Source: Sulfuriferula multivorans (GTDB taxonomy: Bacteria; Pseudomonadota; Gammaproteobacteria; Burkholderiales; Sulfuriferulaceae). From it: a stretch of DNA of 37,312 nucleotides. Positions within the stretch are counted from its first letter, which is position 1, and every line of letters begins with the position of its first letter. The translations under genes and the position numbers were made by a program. Shown here piece by piece: positions 33,596 through 37,312 of the stretch. Below the pieces are notes generated by a model. It was given only the letters and a program-made list of their open reading frames with translations, was not told the origin of the DNA and did no database searches. The stretch spans positions 1 to 37,312 of the forward strand of contig NZ_BGOW01000047.1 in NCBI RefSeq assembly GCF_003851125.1. Reading direction: 5' to 3'.

Positions 33596-35007
33596 TGTTG
33601 TTTCACCTGACGCATTTCCTTGACCTGCACCGGGGTGAGAATGGCTTTGCCGTTGTTCATGTAGACGCTGATGTAATTGATCACAGCTGCGATATCCTCA
33701 TCGTTGAGATCCTGCGGCGGCATCACCGAGTTGTAATGCTGGCCGTTGACCACCAGTTCCCCGCTACGACCATGCAACACAATGTGCGCCATTTCGTAAG
33801 GGCGTTGCTGGAAAAAGTCGGAATTTGCCAAAGGTGGAAACACCGTGGCGACTCCCTTGCCATCCGCCTGGTGACAAGCAACACAAGTACGGTCATATAC
33901 TGCCTTGCCTTTGGCCAGGAGCGTATCGCTACTTGCTGGAACAGGCGCAGCAGTGGCGGCAGGCTTCGCCAGGCTGCCGGGCAGTGGTTTGATCACACCT
34001 TTGCTGTAGATGTCCGGTTGCTCAGCGCCGCTGACTGCCAGCAGGCCAATGGCGCCCTTGTTGAAAGCACGGGTGAGGGAATGGTCTACCAGCGTGAGAT
34101 TTCCCGGCACTTTCGGCACAAACTCAACAATGGTCGACCCCCCTGCGGGCACCATCGTGGTTTGAACATTTTCCTGATAGTGTGTACCGCCCTCGGTATA
34201 AACCTTGTCGAAAATGGCCCCGATCACGTGGAAGCTGGACGTGATGTTAGGTCCGCCAACCCCGAAGAACAGTCGCACTTTCTCACCAGTATTCGCAGTG
34301 AGAGAGCGTGTACCTGTCAGCGCACCGTCAGCACCGTTGAACACGACATAGGTTGGTTTTTCATCAATCGCCTTCTGTATGTCGAAAGTTTGCAGGCCTT
34401 CGGCACGATAGGCACCGGATGTATAAAAATCACCCTGCATCACATAATATTCGCGGTCCACTTTGGACAGGCCTTCTTTGGGCTCGACCAATATCATGCC
34501 GTACATGCCGTTTGCCACGTGCATGGCAACCGGTGCTGTCGCGCAGTGATATACATACAGGCCCGACGCGAGTGCCTTGAAAGTAAATATGGCTTCGTTG
34601 CCTGGAGCGATCAGGGTCTGCGCGGCACCGCCGCCTGGGCCGCTGACTGCATGCAGATCAATATTGTGCGGCAGTTTATTGCCAGGGAGATTTTTCAAGT
34701 GTAATTCCACACTATCGCCCTCGCGCACCCGGATCATCTTCCCTGGCACAGTGCCGCCAAAGGTCCAAAAGGTATAACGGGTTCCCGGGGCGATCTCCTT
34801 TTCGACTTCCTCTATGGTCAGATCCACGACCACTCGCGCTGGAGTCTTTCGTGTGATTTGCGGGGGCACTGCTGGTGGCGCGACCAGCTTCTCCTTGATG
34901 ATCGGCAACGCGGCTTCGGTTGTGGCAAAGGCATTAGCTGAAGGCAATGCGAACCTGGCCCAGGTAATTGCCATGATGGTGCTTGCAAGCTTGTATTTGG
35001 CTCTCAT
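33592..35007 (-). CDS. nirK: Copper nitrite reductase NirK (AniA-type) with fused C-terminal cytochrome c
   Basis: A 471-residue periplasmic enzyme that reduces nitrite to nitric oxide in denitrification. ATG 35007 is preceded by GGGGAGAA. A signal peptide (to about residue 27, ANA) and a short linker precede two cupredoxin domains. Type 1 copper: His114, Cys155, His163, Met168. Type 2: His119, His154, His309. Catalytic Asp117 (PHNIDLHA) and His260. The loop HCATAPVAMHVANGMYG is of Neisseria AniA (class II) type. After a Pro/Ala linker (350-362) comes a c-type heme domain (CVACH, Cys375/378/His379; axial Met429 in SVMPPQDL). The fused heme should take electrons directly from the periplasmic chain, as in the three-domain Ralstonia pickettii enzyme. 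Confidence 0.95.
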   Translation of the reverse strand: MRAKYKLASTIMAITWARFALPSANAFATTEAALPIIKEKLVAPPAVPPQITRKTPARVVVDLTIEEVEKEIAPGTRYTFWTFGGTVPGKMIRVREGDSVELHLKNLPGNKLPHNIDLHAVSGPGGGAAQTLIAPGNEAIFTFKALASGLYVYHCATAPVAMHVANGMYGMILVEPKEGLSKVDREYYVMQGDFYTSGAYRAEGLQTFDIQKAIDEKPTYVVFNGADGALTGTRSLTANTGEKVRLFFGVGGPNITSSFHVIGAIFDKVYTEGGTHYQENVQTTMVPAGGSTIVEFVPKVPGNLTLVDHSLTRAFNKGAIGLLAVSGAEQPDIYSKGVIKPLPGSLAKPAATAAPVPASSDTLLAKGKAVYDRTCVACHQADGKGVATVFPPLANSDFFQQRPYEMAHIVLHGRSGELVVNGQHYNSVMPPQDLNDEDIAAVINYISVYMNNGKAILTPVQVKEMRQVKQQ

Positions 35008-35035
35008 GAATATTCTCCCCTTGGATGGCAAGCCC

Positions 35036-35077
35036 ACTATATGTGCTGCAGGGGAGGCTTGCCTTGACTTACATCAA
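35036..35077 (-). promoter_or_regulatory. FNR/Dnr-type class II promoter of nirK
   Basis: On the minus strand TTGATGTAAGTCAA (35077-35064) fits the FNR/Dnr/NnrR box TTGAT-N4-(A/G)TCAA. A -10 element TATAGT (35041-35036) has its centre 32 bases from the box centre. That places transcription start near 35029, with the box at about -41.5, the standard class II activator position. Anaerobic or nitric-oxide-dependent activation of nirK is the natural reading. Confidence 0.75.
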
Positions 35078-35274
35078 GCCATTTAAAAAAACGGGATGAA
35101 TTTTCTTAGGTACGCATCCTGGGCAGGGTACGTACGATAGCGCACAGACTGAGCTGAATTTAACGTCTATGATTAAGCTGTTCTCAGCTTGAGCGTACAG
35201 CTTCTGGCTGAGCCTGCGTATCAGTGCTGTCGACACACGCATTAGTCAAAATCGCGCCATAAATCGGAGGCGTA

Positions 35275-37312
35275 TTGAAGCGCGCTGACCGGGCAATCGA
35301 TTCCGTTGCAAAAATTATTGGTATTGCCAAATTGAAAAATCGTAGCAGCGTTTTCTCCGGTCTCGTGCATCAAGTAAAAACGCGCCTGGGCGAACGCACC
35401 ACGCAACGTATCTATCCCAACGAAGAACCTCCGCTACGCTCGGAGTTGTTCAGTGCCGATCAGTTGGAACAGCACGGCAAGAATCTTGCGGCCATGCACA
35501 GGCTGACCTCGGTACGTGCCCCGAACCCATTGTTGGCACGACTCGCAGCCAACGAAGAGGTTCTGGTCAGCGTGAGCAATCTGCTGACTGCAGCGGTCGC
35601 GGCGAAACGCCGTATTACGCCGGCCGGGGAATGGCTGCTGGATAACTTCTACTTGATCGAGGAACAGATCCGCACGGCCAAGCGCCATTTGCCCAAGGGC
35701 TACAGCAAGGAACTACCGCGTCTGGCTCAAGGCACGGCAACCGGACTGCCGCGCGTCTATGCCATCGCGCTGGAGGCCATTTCACATGGCGATGGCAGGG
35801 TGGACCGGGGGGGATTCAGTCGTTTTGTAACGGCTTACCAAACGGTCGCGTCACTTGAGCTGGGTGAGTTGTGGGCAATTCCGATCATGCTGAGACTGGC
35901 TTTGATCGAGAATCTGCGGCGCGTCGCCGTGCGCATCGCTGCCGGCAGGGTCGAGCGCAATCTGGCCGACGCCTGGGTAGATCAGATGATCGTGATTGCG
36001 GAAACCGATCCCAAAAGCCTTATTCTGCTGACTGCCGACATGGCGCGATCCAATCCGCCCATGACCACGCCGTTCGTTTCCGAATTTGCGCGGCGCCTGC
36101 AAGGACAGGGTGCTGCGCTGGCGCTGCCGCTGACCTGGATAGAACAGCGACTTGCTGAATCAAACCTGACTATCGAACAACTCATCCAGACCGGAAACCA
36201 GCAACAGGCCGCCGATCAAGTGTCAATCAGCAACAGCATTGGCAGCCTGCGTTTCCTCGGCGCAGCAGACTGGCGTCAGTTTGTGGAATCCATGAGTGTG
36301 GTGGAGCAATTGTTGCGCAGCGATCCGGGGGCGGCATATGCCGGGATGGATTTCGCGACACGCGACCGTTATCGCCATCAGGTCGAGAAAATCGCCAGGC
36401 ATTGCGCTTTGTCCGAGGGCGCGGTGGCAAAGCAGGCAGTCCAGTTGGCAGAGACTGCAGCAGCCAGCAAAGGCAGCGATGATCGTGCCGCGCATGTGGG
36501 GTATTACCTGATCGACCGGGGCTGTGCGGAACTCGAGGGGAAGGTAGCGCTGCGCCCTGGCTTATTCGCGCCATTGCACAGAATCGGACGGCGTTTCCCG
36601 TTGCCGCTGTATCTCGGGACCATCGCACTGATCTCGCTGTTGCTCGCCGGGGGCCTGGCGCTGGTCGCCTATGCCAGCGGCATCCCCACCTGGCTGCTGG
36701 TACTGGCCAATATCGCTGCGCTGATATCTGCCAGCCAGATGGTGGTAGCGTTGGTGAACTGGCTGGCGACCTTGCTGGCGTCGCCCAATCCATTGCCCAG
36801 AATGGATTTTTCCATGGGAATTCCTCCCGCATTCCGCACTCTGGTCATCGTCCCCACCATGCTGACCAGCGAGCCCGGCATCGAGGCTTTGATCGAGACG
36901 CTGGAGGTCCGTTTCCTGGCCAATCGGGACGATCACCTGCAGTTTGGCCTGCTCACCGACTTTCGCGATGCGCGGCAGGAAACGCTGGCCGAAGACGCGC
37001 CGCTGCTGCAGCTGGCGCAGACAAGAATTGACGAGCTGAATCGAAAATACGGCAGCGCAACGGGTGAATCGGGTGCCGACCTATTCTTCCTGTTCCACCG
37101 TCCGCGCCGCTGGAATCCACAGGAAAAGCTGTGGATGGGCTATGAACGCAAGCGCGGCAAGCTGGCGGAGCTGAATTCGTTATTGCGCGGGGGGGCGACG
37201 GACTGTTTCGCGCTGATCGTCGGTCAGCTTGCCGCCCTGTCGGAGGTGCGCTATGTCATTACCCTGGACACGGATACGCAGCTCCCGCGCGACGCCGCCC
37301 GCCAGTTGGTGG
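35275..37312 (+). CDS. Cyclic beta-glucan synthase NdvB/ChvB-like, N-terminal part (3' truncated)
   Basis: The frame runs off the right edge; about 679 codons are visible of an expected 2800 or so. The start is TTG 35275, with GGAGG (35266-35270) four bases upstream and an in-frame TAA at 35260. The N-terminal part carries PAGEWLLDNFYLIEEQIRTA, KRHLPKGYSKELP and DRGGFSRFVTAYQ, characteristic of NdvB/ChvB. Two or three TM helices lie near 442-505 (LYLGTIALISLLLAGGLALV, then WLLVLANIAALISASQ). They are followed by the start of the GT84-type glycosyltransferase region (RTLVIVPTMLTS, LQFGLLTDFRDA, RYVITLDTDTQLPR with a DxD). The product would be cyclic beta-1,2-glucan for the periplasm or a related phosphorylase-coupled glucan. 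Divergent from the nirK operon. Confidence 0.88.
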   Translation, partial: MKRADRAIDSVAKIIGIAKLKNRSSVFSGLVHQVKTRLGERTTQRIYPNEEPPLRSELFSADQLEQHGKNLAAMHRLTSVRAPNPLLARLAANEEVLVSVSNLLTAAVAAKRRITPAGEWLLDNFYLIEEQIRTAKRHLPKGYSKELPRLAQGTATGLPRVYAIALEAISHGDGRVDRGGFSRFVTAYQTVASLELGELWAIPIMLRLALIENLRRVAVRIAAGRVERNLADAWVDQMIVIAETDPKSLILLTADMARSNPPMTTPFVSEFARRLQGQGAALALPLTWIEQRLAESNLTIEQLIQTGNQQQAADQVSISNSIGSLRFLGAADWRQFVESMSVVEQLLRSDPGAAYAGMDFATRDRYRHQVEKIARHCALSEGAVAKQAVQLAETAAASKGSDDRAAHVGYYLIDRGCAELEGKVALRPGLFAPLHRIGRRFPLPLYLGTIALISLLLAGGLALVAYASGIPTWLLVLANIAALISASQMVVALVNWLATLLASPNPLPRMDFSMGIPPAFRTLVIVPTMLTSEPGIEALIETLEVRFLANRDDHLQFGLLTDFRDARQETLAEDAPLLQLAQTRIDELNRKYGSATGESGADLFFLFHRPRRWNPQEKLWMGYERKRGKLAELNSLLRGGATDCFALIVGQLAALSEVRYVITLDTDTQLPRDAARQLV

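Noticed and set aside
33598-34704. 368-codon plus-strand frame
   Set aside because: Antisense to nirK, whose copper ligands and CxxCH motif are all present.

Overview
This window is about 37 kb of bacterial chromosome with moderately high GC. It has no rRNA or tRNA genes and no CRISPR array. The gene families point to a Gram-negative, probably denitrifying or microaerobic betaproteobacterium, perhaps of the Nitrosomonadales/Gallionella-like groups. The clues are an AniA-type NirK with a fused cytochrome c, a nirK-nirV-SCO order, an IHF-beta-like protein, a NodT-EmrA-EmrB pump, many c-di-GMP proteins and a DUF481 outer-membrane protein. The lineage is an inference from gene content only.

Region 1 (1-8381, + strand) is a Wsp/Che-like signalling operon. 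It holds the end of a chemoreceptor, a hybrid CheA kinase with HPt, kinase, CheW and receiver domains, a membrane HAMP-GGDEF diguanylate cyclase, a CheB methylesterase, and a REC-GAF-PAS-GAF-GGDEF-EAL protein whose GGDEF is degenerate and whose EAL is intact. One array-type kinase could therefore drive both c-di-GMP synthesis and breakdown.

Region 2 (8382-12770) is patchy accessory DNA. It has an IS3 orfA remnant, an IHF-beta/HU-like gene behind a sigma54-like element, a 7TM diguanylate cyclase preceded by an 18-bp tandem repeat, an IS110 transposase tail, a CcbP-like small protein, and a HigBA/Gp49-type toxin-antitoxin pair with a perfect 18-bp palindromic operator.

Region 3 (12716-19836, + strand) is a MarR-controlled tripartite efflux operon (MarR, NodT-type outer-membrane factor, EmrA, EmrB), followed by a DsbG-like thiol protein and glutathione reductase.

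Region 4 (19976-26285) holds a small unknown gene, class I fructose-bisphosphate aldolase, a universal stress protein, a Tat-exported sulfite-oxidase-fold molybdoenzyme with its cytochrome b561 partner, a cation:proton antiporter and a DUF481 outer-membrane protein.

Region 5 (26478-32122, + strand) contains tadA and a YkuD L,D-transpeptidase. After a strong hairpin come a 1325-residue Pls/PosA-like synthetase (adenylation, carrier, and three repeats of two membrane helices plus a soluble domain) and its own Sfp-type phosphopantetheinyl transferase. This is the best candidate for unexplored biology: a predicted homopoly(amino acid) synthetase locus.

Region 6 (35077-32183, - strand) is a translationally coupled nirK-nirV-SCO operon under an FNR/Dnr-type box. 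nirV is broken by an A9 tract. The window ends inside a large NdvB/ChvB-like cyclic beta-glucan synthase gene on the + strand.
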